From Pseudomonas sp. PDM14 (lineage in GTDB: Bacteria; Pseudomonadota; Gammaproteobacteria; Pseudomonadales; Pseudomonadaceae): a DNA stretch of 64,000 bases. Position numbers and translations under genes: made by a program. Shown piece by piece: positions 18,312 to 26,465 of this stretch. Position 1 is the stretch's first letter. The number at the start of each line of letters is the position of its first letter. The notes beneath the pieces are model-generated. The model was given only the letters and a program-made list of their open reading frames with translations. It did not search any database and was not told where the DNA came from. Location: the NCBI RefSeq assembly GCF_014851905.1, contig NZ_JACVAQ010000001.1, positions 1,364,001-1,428,000 on the forward strand. Direction: 5' to 3'.

Positions 18312-18812
18312 ATGCTGGTGATCCACCACCGCCTCGACGCCCAACCCCACTGGGACGAAGAGCTGCACCTGACCCACGAAGCCCGCAGCAAGAGCCGCCT
18401 GCGCTGCTTCAGCGCCAACGGCGAAGATGTCGGCCTGTTCCTCGAACGCGGCCAGCCGCCCTTGCGCGACGGCGACTTCCTGCGTGCCGAAGACGGCCGC
18501 ATCGTGCGCATCGTCGCCCACCCGGAAGCGTTGTTGCACGTCACCTGCGAAAGCAGCTTCGAGCTGACCCGCGCGGCCTACCACCTGGGCAACCGCCACG
18601 TCGCTCTGCAGCTCGGCGACGGCTGGCTGCGCCTGCTCGACGACTACGTGCTCAAGGGCATGCTCGACCAACTGGGCGCCATTACCTGCGTCATCGAAGC
18701 ACCGTTCCAGCCGGAACATGGTGCCTACGGCGGCGGCCACCACCACTCCCACGCCGGCGAGGCCGAGTTCAGCTACGCGCCGCGCCTGCACCAGTTCGGC
18801 GTGCGGGTCTGA
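18312..18812 (+). CDS. ureE: Urease accessory protein UreE (nickel metallochaperone)
   Basis: UreE delivers nickel to the UreD-UreF-UreG-apourease complex in the cytoplasm. The 166-residue protein has the conserved metal site HLGNRH (91-96) and a short C-terminal histidine cluster HHHSH (143-147), shorter than the tail of the Klebsiella protein. It is the first gene of ureEFG, behind a sigma-54 type promoter. The urease structural genes and ureD are not in this window, as in P. aeruginosa, where they lie in a separate cluster. Confidence 0.95.
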   Translation: MLVIHHRLDAQPHWDEELHLTHEARSKSRLRCFSANGEDVGLFLERGQPPLRDGDFLRAEDGRIVRIVAHPEALLHVTCESSFELTRAAYHLGNRHVALQLGDGWLRLLDDYVLKGMLDQLGAITCVIEAPFQPEHGAYGGGHHHSHAGEAEFSYAPRLHQFGVRV

Positions 18813-18816
18813 ACCG

Positions 18817-19491
18817 ATGAACAAGGCCTGGAACCTCCTGCGCCTGGCGAGCCCGCAGCTGCCCATCGGCGGCTACAGCTACTCGCAGGGCCTGGAAATG
18901 GCCGTCGAACAGGGCCGGGTCAAGGATGCCGACGGCGCGCGGCGCTGGATCGCCGACCAGTTACTGCACAACCTGGCCCGTTTCGAGGCACCGCTGCTGC
19001 TGGCCCATTGCAGCGCCGCGGCGCAGGACGACTGGGCCGAACTGCTGGCACTCGCCGAACGCCACCGCGCCAGCCGCGAAACCCGTGAGCTGCAGCTGGA
19101 AAGCCGGCAGATGGGCTACTCGCTGCAACAACTGCTGCAGGGCCTGCCGGAACTCGACGAAACAGCCCGCGAGCTGCTCCAGCAGGTCGACGAACCAGGC
19201 CTGGCACTGGCCTGGGCGCTAGCGGCCCGCGCCTGGCAGATCGACCCGCAGGATGCCCTTGCCGCCTGGCTCTGGGGCTGGTTGGAGAACCAGCTGGCGG
19301 TGCTGATGAAAACCCTGCCACTCGGCCAGCAGGCCGCGCAGCGCCTGACCTCCGAGCTACTGCCGCTGCTCGACCAGGCGCAGCGCCAGGCCAGTGAACT
19401 CGAACCCGCCCACTGGGGCAGCGCCGCCTTCGGCCTGGCCCTGGCGAGCATGGCGCACGAGCGCCAGTACAGCCGTCTATTCCGCTCTTGA
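18817..19491 (+). CDS. ureF: Urease accessory protein UreF
   Basis: UreF bridges UreD and UreG and gates GTP-dependent nickel insertion. The 224-residue helical protein has the family start segment [20 protein letters not shown] and the C-terminal [22 protein letters not shown]. The start at 18817 is 4 bp after the ureE stop. Confidence 0.94.
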   Translation: MNKAWNLLRLASPQLPIGGYSYSQGLEMAVEQGRVKDADGARRWIADQLLHNLARFEAPLLLAHCSAAAQDDWAELLALAERHRASRETRELQLESRQMGYSLQQLLQGLPELDETARELLQQVDEPGLALAWALAARAWQIDPQDALAAWLWGWLENQLAVLMKTLPLGQQAAQRLTSELLPLLDQAQRQASELEPAHWGSAAFGLALASMAHERQYSRLFRS

Positions 19492-19504
19492 TAAGGAAGC
19501 ACAC

Positions 19505-20119
19505 ATGAACAGCCAACCCCTGCGCGTCGGTATCGGCGGCCCGGTCGGATCCGGCAAGACCGCCCTGACCCTGGCCCTGTGCCTGGCCCTGCGCGAGCGC
19601 TACAACCTCGCCGTGGTGACCAACGACATCTATACCCAGGAGGACGCCCAGTTCCTCGTGCGCAACGAGGCCCTGGCGCCGGAGCGCATCATTGGCGTGG
19701 AAACCGGCGGCTGCCCGCACACGGCGATCCGCGAGGACGCCTCGATCAACCTGGAGGCGGTCGAGCAGCTCAACCGGCGCTTCCCCGGTCTCGACCTGAT
19801 CATCGTCGAGTCCGGCGGCGACAACCTGTCCGCCACCTTCAGCCCGGAGCTCTCCGATCTGACCATCTACGTGATCGACGTGTCGGCCGGCGACAAGCTG
19901 CCGCGCAAGGGCGGTCCGGGCATCTGCAAATCCGACCTGCTGGTGATCAACAAGGTCGATCTGGCGCCCATGGTCGGCGCCTCGCTGGAGGTGATGGACC
20001 GCGACACGCGCAAGATGCGCGGCGACAAGCCCTTCGTTTTCAGTAACCAGAAGGTCGGCCAGGGGCTGGACCAGATCATCGCCTTCATTGAACGGCACGG
20101 CATGCTCACCGCCGCCTGA
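19505..20119 (+). CDS. ureG: Urease accessory GTPase UreG
   Basis: SIMIBI-class GTPase that drives urease activation. The 204-residue protein has the P-loop GPVGSGKT (12-19), the nickel-binding CPH motif in [17 protein letters not shown], and [17 protein letters not shown], with the nucleotide-specificity motif NKVDLAP. AAGGA precedes the ATG at 19505. It follows ureF by 13 bp. Confidence 0.96.
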   Translation: MNSQPLRVGIGGPVGSGKTALTLALCLALRERYNLAVVTNDIYTQEDAQFLVRNEALAPERIIGVETGGCPHTAIREDASINLEAVEQLNRRFPGLDLIIVESGGDNLSATFSPELSDLTIYVIDVSAGDKLPRKGGPGICKSDLLVINKVDLAPMVGASLEVMDRDTRKMRGDKPFVFSNQKVGQGLDQIIAFIERHGMLTAA

Positions 20120-20182
20120 GAACCTTGTCTGCAAGCCGCTGCACCAGCCGCTCGCTAAATCGACCACTGGAAGGAAATCAAC

Positions 20183-20755
20183 ATGACCCTGCGTAAAAGC
20201 CTGTATGCCCTCGCCCTGTTCCTCACTCCGGCCCTGGCCTTCGCCCACCCTGGCCACGGCGACTCCGGCCTGATGGCCGGCCTGGCACACCCGGTATTCG
20301 GCCTCGACCATCTGCTGGCGATGCTCGCCGTCGGCCTCTGGGCAGCGCAGCAGAGCGGCGCTGCCCGCTGGGTACTGCCGCTGACCTTCGTCGGCACCAT
20401 GCTGATTGGCGGCCTGCTTGGCTTCAACGGCCTGGAAATCCCGCTGATGGAAACCGGCATTGCCGCCTCGGTACTCGCCTTCGGCCTGCTGGTGGCAGTC
20501 GCCGCGCGCCTGCCGATGATCGTCTCGGTTGCCCTCACCGCCCTGTTCGCCCTGACCCACGGCGTCGCCCACGGTCTGGAACTGCCGGAGCTGGCCAGCC
20601 CGCTCGGCTACGCCGCCGGCTTCGTCGTCGCCACCGCCAGCCTGCACGCCATCGGCTACGCCCTGGTGCGCTTTCTGCCGCGTGCCGCGGCGCCGCTGGT
20701 ACGTATCGCCGGCGCGGCGTCGGCCGGTGCCGGCGCCTGGCTGCTGGCAGGCTGA
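20183..20755 (+). CDS. HupE/UreJ family nickel permease-like membrane protein
   Basis: The 190-residue protein has a signal-like N-terminus ending FA/HPGHGD, then about six transmembrane segments with the family histidine motif HPVFGLDHLLAML and a second LTHGVAHGLELP. HupE/UreJ proteins take up nickel or related metals. Position right after ureG (63 bp) supports nickel supply to urease. AAGGAA precedes the ATG. Confidence 0.9.
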   Translation: MTLRKSLYALALFLTPALAFAHPGHGDSGLMAGLAHPVFGLDHLLAMLAVGLWAAQQSGAARWVLPLTFVGTMLIGGLLGFNGLEIPLMETGIAASVLAFGLLVAVAARLPMIVSVALTALFALTHGVAHGLELPELASPLGYAAGFVVATASLHAIGYALVRFLPRAAAPLVRIAGAASAGAGAWLLAG

Positions 20756-20769
20756 GCGGCCCCTCGACG

Positions 20770-20798
20770 TGGCGCCTGCGGCCTTGACGCAGGCGCCA
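20770..20798. terminator. Strong hairpin after the urease accessory operon
   Basis: An 11-bp perfect stem (TGGCGCCTGCG and CGCAGGCGCCA) closes a 7-nt loop 15 bp past the hupE/ureJ stop. No T-run follows, so it may act as an RNA-stabilising 3' end rather than a classical terminator. Confidence 0.5.
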
Positions 20799-20869
20799 GC
20801 AGAACGTCTGATGGGGGCTGCCAGGCGCCGCTAGTCGCGCGCTGGCCCTCCCTCGCAAGGACGCCGTAC

Positions 20870-21787
20870 ATGCTCCGATTCGCCCGAATGCTGCTTCTGC
20901 CCCTGCTGTTGCTCGGCCTCGCGCTGTTCGCCCTGTCGCGCTACAGCCAGCCCGCGCAGACGCCACCCGTACTCGCCGCCCTCGCCGATAACGGCCCGCT
21001 GGTGGTTGCCCATCGCGGCGGCAAGGGCCTGTGGCCGGAGAGCAGCCTGTTCGCCTTCGAGCGGGCCAGCGCCCTGGGCGTGGACATGATCGAAATGGAC
21101 GTGCACCTGTCCCGTGACGGCCAACTGGTGGTAATCCATGACGCCACCGTCGACCGCACCACCGACGGCCGCGGCGCGGTCGCCGAACTCACCCTCGCCC
21201 AGCTGCAACGCCTCGACGCCGGCTACCGCTGGACTGCCGACGGCGGCCAGAGCTTTCCCTACCGCGGTGAAGGTGTGCGCATCCCGCTGCTCAGCGAGAT
21301 CTTCGAGCGCCTGCCCGAACAACCCAAAGTCATCGAGATGAAGGGCGCCGAAGCCGGCATCGAGGAACAGCTGTGCAACCTGCTGCACAGCAGCAAGCAG
21401 ACCGAACGGGTGATCGTCGGCAGCTTCCACGAACGCACCCTTCGGCGCTTCCGCAAGCTCTGCCCGAGCGTCGCCACGTCGGCCGACCCGCTGTCGGTGC
21501 GCATCCTCGTCGGCCTCAACTGGCTCGGCCTGGGCCAGCTGCTCTCGCCCTCCTACCAGACCCTGCAGATTCCCGAGCAGCACGGCATGCTCACCGTGGC
21601 CAACGCCAGCCTGTTGCAACGCGCCCACGAACGCGGCCTGCACGTGCAGCTGTGGACGATCAACGAACAGCCGACCATGCGTCGCCTGCTCGAGCTCGGT
21701 GCCGACGGCCTGATCACCGACTACCCGGATCGCGCCCTGCAACTGCTCGGCCGGCCGACCCGACTGGCGCACAGCCACTTCGACTGA
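20870..21787 (+). CDS. Glycerophosphodiester phosphodiesterase
   Basis: Hydrolyses glycerophosphodiesters to glycerol-3-phosphate and an alcohol. The 305-residue protein has an N-terminal membrane anchor (about 5-25) and the GDPD catalytic pattern: VVAHRGG near residue 45, EMDVHLSRDGQLVVIHD with the metal and catalytic residues, and QLWTINEQPTM near the C-terminus. The anchor and a processed N-terminus suggest action in the periplasm or at the inner membrane. It stands alone. Confidence 0.92.
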   Translation: MLRFARMLLLPLLLLGLALFALSRYSQPAQTPPVLAALADNGPLVVAHRGGKGLWPESSLFAFERASALGVDMIEMDVHLSRDGQLVVIHDATVDRTTDGRGAVAELTLAQLQRLDAGYRWTADGGQSFPYRGEGVRIPLLSEIFERLPEQPKVIEMKGAEAGIEEQLCNLLHSSKQTERVIVGSFHERTLRRFRKLCPSVATSADPLSVRILVGLNWLGLGQLLSPSYQTLQIPEQHGMLTVANASLLQRAHERGLHVQLWTINEQPTMRRLLELGADGLITDYPDRALQLLGRPTRLAHSHFD

Positions 21788-21879
21788 GCCCGACTCTATC
21801 GCCTTCATCGAGACAATCAACGGGCCGCGCCCGTGGCCGCTCGCCTAGGATGGCGTCACCCCACCGAAGGAGACGCCCG

Positions 21880-21969
21880 ATGAACCTCAGCAGCTTTCTG
21901 CGCAGCCTGCTCGCCGCCTATGCCGCCGGCGCCTGCGGCCACTGCCCGAACGACGACGCCGCGCGCTGA
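21880..21969 (+). CDS. Possible 29-residue small protein with CGHC motif
   Basis: An ATG at 21880 preceded by AAGGAG (7-nt spacing) opens a 29-codon frame ending TGA at 21967. The peptide has a hydrophobic N-terminal half (FLRSLLAAYAAGA) and then CGHC followed by acidic residues. The strong ribosome-binding site is the main support. It lies between the phosphodiesterase and the PotD-like gene; I do not recognise a family. Confidence 0.45.
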   Translation: MNLSSFLRSLLAAYAAGACGHCPNDDAAR

Positions 21970-22059
21970 AGCCCTCGCGAGCCGGGGCGACACGCGCAAC
22001 GGCAAGGCACTTTGCCATCGTATACACTGCCTGAGCGCCTTCGCATTCGGGCTCCTGCC

Positions 22060-23103
22060 ATGTCGTACCGTTGCCCTGCCCTCGCCTCGCTGTTTCTGCT
22101 TTCCCTGTTCTGCATGCCGGCCCATGCCGAGCGCGAGGTGTTGCGCATCCTCGCCTGGCCCGGTTACGCCGACGCCGACCTGGTCGACGCCTTCGAACAG
22201 CGCCGCGGCGTGGATGTCGAGGTCACCCTGGTCGGCAGCGACGAAGCATTGCGCAGCAAGATGGCGCACAACCAGGGCGGGGACTACGACCTGATCGCCG
22301 CCAACACCGCCGAGATCGCCTACTACGTCAGCGAGAACCTGCTGCAGCCGATCCAGCCGGCGCGCATCGGCAACACCACGCGCCAGCTCTGGCGCTTTCG
22401 CGACTACCGGCGCATCCCCGGCATCAGCCACGATGGCCAGGTCTACGCCATTCCCTACACCTACTCGGACATGGGCCTGATCTACGACAAACAGCAGTTC
22501 AGCGCGCCACCGAACTCCATCACCAGCCTCTGGGACCCGCGTCTGCAAGGCCGCGTGCTGGCCTTCAACACCGCCAGCCACAACTTCTCCATCGCCAGCC
22601 AGGCGCGCGGCCGCGACCCGTTCGTGATCGCCAGCGACGACTTCCCGCAGATCACCGAACAGCTCATCGCCCTGCGCCGCAACGTGCTGACCTTCTACTC
22701 GCAGCCCGAAGAAGCCGCCACCCTGTTTCGCGACCACCGGGTCGCCCTGCTCTACGCCAACTACGGCCGCCAGCAGCTCAAGCAGCTGCGCGACGCCGGC
22801 GCCGACGTCGGCTACGTGATTCCTCGCGAGGGCGCGCTGGCCTGGCTCGACTGCTGGGCCATCAGCCGCGGCGCACGCAATGTCGAACTGGCCGAGGCAT
22901 GGATCGACTACAGCCTGGAGCCCCCAGCGAGCCGCGCGCTGACCGAGCGCCAGGGCCTGTCCAACACCCTGCAGGAAGCGGATGACAGCGGCCAGCCCGG
23001 TCGCCTGATCTGGCTGCGCCCGGTGGAAGACGACCAGCGCCGCGCCGCTCTCTGGCAACGCATCATCTCCGGCGAACGGCCGCCGCTGGAGGAGCGCCCA
23101 TGA
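22060..23103 (+). CDS. PotD-like periplasmic polyamine-binding protein, paired with a diguanylate cyclase
   Basis: The 347-residue protein has a signal peptide (1-23, ending AHA) and a type II periplasmic binding fold of the spermidine/putrescine group: VLRILAWPGYADADLVDAFE, DYDLIAANTAEIAYY, PYTYSDMGLIYDK, SLWDPRLQGR. No ABC permease or ATPase gene is nearby. Its stop overlaps the start of the cyclase gene by 4 bp. This is the arrangement of Vibrio NspS with MbaA, where the binding protein reports polyamines to the membrane sensor. The ligand here is unproven. Confidence 0.85.
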   Translation: MSYRCPALASLFLLSLFCMPAHAEREVLRILAWPGYADADLVDAFEQRRGVDVEVTLVGSDEALRSKMAHNQGGDYDLIAANTAEIAYYVSENLLQPIQPARIGNTTRQLWRFRDYRRIPGISHDGQVYAIPYTYSDMGLIYDKQQFSAPPNSITSLWDPRLQGRVLAFNTASHNFSIASQARGRDPFVIASDDFPQITEQLIALRRNVLTFYSQPEEAATLFRDHRVALLYANYGRQQLKQLRDAGADVGYVIPREGALAWLDCWAISRGARNVELAEAWIDYSLEPPASRALTERQGLSNTLQEADDSGQPGRLIWLRPVEDDQRRAALWQRIISGERPPLEERP

Positions 23104-24833
23104 GGTTCGGCATCGCCTTCAAGCTCGGCTGCCTGCTGGCGCTGTTCGGCGTACTGGTCACCGGCCTGACCGGCTACTACTCCTACGTCAGCAGCCGCGA
23201 CATGCTGCTCAAGGCCGCCGAGCGCGACCTGCTCACCGCCACCCAGGTTCTCGGCCGCAACCTGCGCAGCAGCGTCGAAGCGATCGCCGTCGATGCACGT
23301 CTGCTGGCCGATGTCGCCGATGCCCGCACCCTGCCGCTGGCCGTCGACGAAGCCGGGCGCGAGCAAGCCGAGGATCACCTCGCCGAGCTGTTCCGCGCGC
23401 TGCTCGCCGTGCACCCGGAGTACATGCAGATCCGCTTGATCAGTGCCGCCGGCCACGGCCTGGAGCAGGTGCGCATGGACCGCGACGGCGACAACCTGCT
23501 GCGCGTCAGCGGCAGCGACCTGCAGGAGAAGGGCCACTACGCCTACGTCTTCGACACCCTGCGCATGCGCCCCGGCGAGATCCGCCTGTCGCCCATCGTG
23601 ATCAACCACGAACAGGGCGCGCACTCCGGGCTGGGCAAGCCGACGCTGCACGTGTCCACGCCGCTGGCCAACGAGCAGGGCGTGATTTTTGCCCTGATCG
23701 TCATCAACATCGACCTCGACCAGCTGTTCGCCACCCTCAAGAGCGATCTGCCCGGCTACTACCAGGTGTACCTGAGCAACCGCTGGGGCGACCTGCTGAT
23801 CCACCCCGACCACCGCCGCACGTTCGGCTTCGACCAGGGTCGTCGGCTGTTCATCCAGGACGAGTTCCCCCACGTCGCCGAGCTGTTCGACGACAGCGCG
23901 GAGGAAAGCCTGGTCAGCCGTCGCCCCGCTGCGGATGACCAGCAGCAGGGCCTGGTTGCCGCCTTCGTGCGCCTGGACGTCAGCGCGCGCAGCCAGGAGC
24001 GCTTCGTCATCCTCGGCCTGGCCCAACCGGAACGCCACGTGCTCAACGCCGCCACCCGCCTGGGCGAACGTATCGCGCAGATCGTCGTGCTGTTCAGCCT
24101 GGCGGCCCTGGCGCTGGCGATCATCGCCTCGCGCGCGCTGACCCGGCCGCTCAAGGACATGACCGACGCCGTACAGCTGTTCGCCCGCGAGCGGCGCGTC
24201 AGCCCGCTGCCGGAGCGCCGCGAGGACGAACTCGGCCTGCTCGCCCGCAGCTTCGCGCGCCTGCAGGAAGAAATCCTCCGTCAGCTCGACGAGCTGCACA
24301 GCGGCCGCCACGCCCTCGAACACCTGGCCCGGCATGACCCGCTGACCGGCCTGCCCAACCGCCGGGTGTTCTTCGAGCGCCTCGACCACGCCCTGGCCAA
24401 CTCGCGGCGCAGCGGCAAGCCGCTGGCGGTGCTGTTCGTCGACCTCGACCACTTCAAGCAACTCAACGACACCCTCGGCCACGCCCTAGGCGATCACGTG
24501 CTGCAGGCGGTGGCCAACCTGCTGCGCTCGGCAACCCGCGAAAGCGACACGGTGGCGCGCCTGGGCGGCGACGAGTTCGTGATCCTCTTCGAGGTGGTGG
24601 AAGATACCCAGCAGGTGCTGAGCATCCTGCACAAGCTGCATGATCGCTTTCAGCTGTCGATGCTCCTCGACGGCCACGAAGTGCAGGTCCACGCGAGCAT
24701 GGGCGTGAGCCTGTTCCCCCGTGACGGCGACGATATCCAGGCCCTGGTGCAGCAGGCGGATCGCGCCATGTACCGGGCCAAGAGTGCCGGGCGCAATACC
24801 TTCACCTTCGATGCGCAGGACGCGCCGGACTGA
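23100..24833 (+). CDS. Membrane diguanylate cyclase: periplasmic sensor, HAMP, GGDEF
   Basis: Makes c-di-GMP from GTP. The 577 residues run: TM1 (about 8-28), large periplasmic Cache-like sensor (about 30-310), TM2 (about 325-345), HAMP (about 346-400), GGDEF domain (about 405-570). The active site GGDEF (489-493) is intact and an inhibitory I-site RxxD (RESD, 480-483) sits five residues before it, so product inhibition is expected. There is no EAL domain. Translationally coupled to the PotD-like gene, which suggests the periplasmic domain reads that binding protein. Confidence 0.92.
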   Translation: MRFGIAFKLGCLLALFGVLVTGLTGYYSYVSSRDMLLKAAERDLLTATQVLGRNLRSSVEAIAVDARLLADVADARTLPLAVDEAGREQAEDHLAELFRALLAVHPEYMQIRLISAAGHGLEQVRMDRDGDNLLRVSGSDLQEKGHYAYVFDTLRMRPGEIRLSPIVINHEQGAHSGLGKPTLHVSTPLANEQGVIFALIVINIDLDQLFATLKSDLPGYYQVYLSNRWGDLLIHPDHRRTFGFDQGRRLFIQDEFPHVAELFDDSAEESLVSRRPAADDQQQGLVAAFVRLDVSARSQERFVILGLAQPERHVLNAATRLGERIAQIVVLFSLAALALAIIASRALTRPLKDMTDAVQLFARERRVSPLPERREDELGLLARSFARLQEEILRQLDELHSGRHALEHLARHDPLTGLPNRRVFFERLDHALANSRRSGKPLAVLFVDLDHFKQLNDTLGHALGDHVLQAVANLLRSATRESDTVARLGGDEFVILFEVVEDTQQVLSILHKLHDRFQLSMLLDGHEVQVHASMGVSLFPRDGDDIQALVQQADRAMYRAKSAGRNTFTFDAQDAPD

Positions 24834-24898
24834 ACATCCGCCGCGCAGCCAGCGTCTATGCTTGCTCAACACCCTAATTCGAGCGTGGTGCCCCTACG

Positions 24899-25903
24899 GT
24901 GATTCCGCTTCTGGTCTGCGACGACTCCGCGATGGCGCGCAAACAGCTGATCCGCGCCCTGCCCGCCGAATGGCCGGTCAGCATCACCCAGGCGACCCAG
25001 GGCGAGGAAGCGCTGGCCGCGATCCGCCAGGGCCTCGGCCGGGTCGTCCTGCTCGACCTGACCATGCCGGTAATGGACGGCTACCAGGTGCTCGCCCAGC
25101 TGCGCGCGGAAGGCCTGAGCTGCAAGGTGGTGGTGGTTTCCGGGGACGTTCAGGAAGAAGCCATGCGCCGCGTGCAGGAACTCGGCGCACTGGGTTTCAT
25201 CAAAAAGCCGGCGCCCGCCGAGGAGGTTCGCGCCACCCTGCAGCGCCTCGGCCTGCTCGACCTCGAACCGCCCCTGGCCCCCACCGCGCCGCGCCCGGAG
25301 CTGGCACTCAAGGTCAACTTCCGCGACGCCCTGCGCGAGGTCAGCAACGTCGCCATGGGCCGCGCCGCCGCCCTGCTGGCGCAGGTGCTCGGCACCTTCG
25401 TGCGCCTGCCGATCCCCCAGGTCAACATCTTCGAAGTCAGCGAACTGCACATGGCCCTGCTCGACGCCCAGCGCGGCCAGCGCCTGAGCGCGGTGTGCCA
25501 GGGCTTCATCGGCGACGCCATCGCCGGCGAGGCGTTGCTGCTGTTCCACGATTTGGAAATCGGCGCCATCGCCAACCTGCTCGGCTGGCAACCACAGAAC
25601 GAAACGGAAACCTCGGAGATGCTCCTCGACCTGGCGAGCATCCTCACCGGCGCCTGCCTATCCGGCATCGCCGAGCAGATCGACGTGCGTTTCTCCCAGG
25701 GCCACCCGCAGCTACTCGGCCAGCACTCGGCCATCGAGCAGCTGATCCGCCTCAACCGCGAACGCTGGAAGAACACCCTGGCGGTGGAGATCAGCTACAG
25801 CCTGGAAGGCCACGCGGTGCATTTCGACCTGTTGCTGCTGTTCACCGAGGATTCGCTGTCGCGCCTGACCAAGAAGATCTACTACCTCATGGAACAGGAG
25901 TAA
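24899..25903 (+). CDS. Response regulator with CheC-like phosphatase domain
   Basis: The 334-residue protein starts at a GTG. The receiver domain (1-120) has the acidic pair D8/D9, the phosphorylation site D53 in VVLLDLTMPVMDGY and the conserved lysine in FIKKPAP (about 102). A CheC/CheX-type domain covers about 140-330. Such proteins remove phosphate from CheY-type regulators or signal on their own. It lies 65 bp after the cyclase gene and 4 bp before a PAS-domain gene, suggesting a signalling module. The partner kinase is not in the window. Confidence 0.87.
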   Translation: MIPLLVCDDSAMARKQLIRALPAEWPVSITQATQGEEALAAIRQGLGRVVLLDLTMPVMDGYQVLAQLRAEGLSCKVVVVSGDVQEEAMRRVQELGALGFIKKPAPAEEVRATLQRLGLLDLEPPLAPTAPRPELALKVNFRDALREVSNVAMGRAAALLAQVLGTFVRLPIPQVNIFEVSELHMALLDAQRGQRLSAVCQGFIGDAIAGEALLLFHDLEIGAIANLLGWQPQNETETSEMLLDLASILTGACLSGIAEQIDVRFSQGHPQLLGQHSAIEQLIRLNRERWKNTLAVEISYSLEGHAVHFDLLLLFTEDSLSRLTKKIYYLMEQE

Positions 25904-25907
25904 GCCC

Positions 25908-26357
25908 ATGCCCGCGCAGATCGATATCAAGGAGGTGCACTGGCTGCTCGACATCGTCCAGTGCCTGGATGTCGGCGTGCTGGTGCTGGACCGCAGCTAC
26001 CGCATCGAGGTGTGGAACAGCTTCATGGAGAACCATTCGGGCCTGGGCTCGGACGAGGTGCAGGGGCGCAGCCTGTTCGACCTCTACCCCGAGGTCGACG
26101 AGCCCTGGTTCCGGCGCAAGGTGGAAACGTCCCTGAAACTCGGCACGCGCACCTTCAGCCTGTGGGAGCAGCGCCCCTACCTGCTGCACTTCAAGAGCTA
26201 CCAGCCGATCACCGGGCGCGCCGACTTCATGTACCAGAACATCACCATCCTGCCGCTGGGCGCGTCGATGGGCGAGATCGAGCACGTCTGCGTGATGCTC
26301 TACGACATGACCGAAGCGGCCATGCACAAGCTGCAGGCCGGCAGCGTCGCGCCGTAG
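25908..26357 (+). CDS. Single-domain PAS protein
   Basis: The 149-residue protein is essentially one PAS domain: LLDIVQCLDVGVLVLDRSYRIEVWN, then ENHSGLGSDEVQGRSLFDLYPE, then a C-terminal core ending VMLYDMTEAAM. It has no output domain. It is likely a sensor or adaptor for the upstream REC-CheC protein, from which it is separated by 4 bp. The stop codon is the first of four in-frame TAG codons made by a GTAGCT repeat. Confidence 0.85.
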   Translation: MPAQIDIKEVHWLLDIVQCLDVGVLVLDRSYRIEVWNSFMENHSGLGSDEVQGRSLFDLYPEVDEPWFRRKVETSLKLGTRTFSLWEQRPYLLHFKSYQPITGRADFMYQNITILPLGASMGEIEHVCVMLYDMTEAAMHKLQAGSVAP

Positions 26358-26377
26358 CTGTAGCTGTAGCTGTAGCT
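26354..26377 (+). repeat. Four GTAGCT hexamers creating tandem in-frame stops
   Basis: Four perfect GTAGCT units span the PAS gene stop. Because the unit is six bases long, each carries TAG in the same frame, so expansion or loss of units never shifts the frame or removes termination. Confidence 0.85.
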
Positions 26378-26381
26378 GCAA

Positions 26382-26442
26382 GGGTGCGCCATGCGCACCA
26401 CAAGCATCCGCGAACTCAACGGTGTGCATGGCGCACCCTACG
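26382..26442. repeat. GGGTGCGC inverted repeat (REP-like) between convergent genes
   Basis: GGGTGCGCCATGCGCACC (26382-26399) and GGTGTGCATGGCGCACCC (26421-26438) are inverted copies with one mismatch, followed by TACG. Each arm is itself nearly palindromic. It lies between the convergent PAS and rhlE genes. A related inverted repeat is at 59434-59482 and a half element at 8927-8938. Confidence 0.75.
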
Positions 26443-26465
26443 TTGCCACCTGGCCCCGCTGTCGA

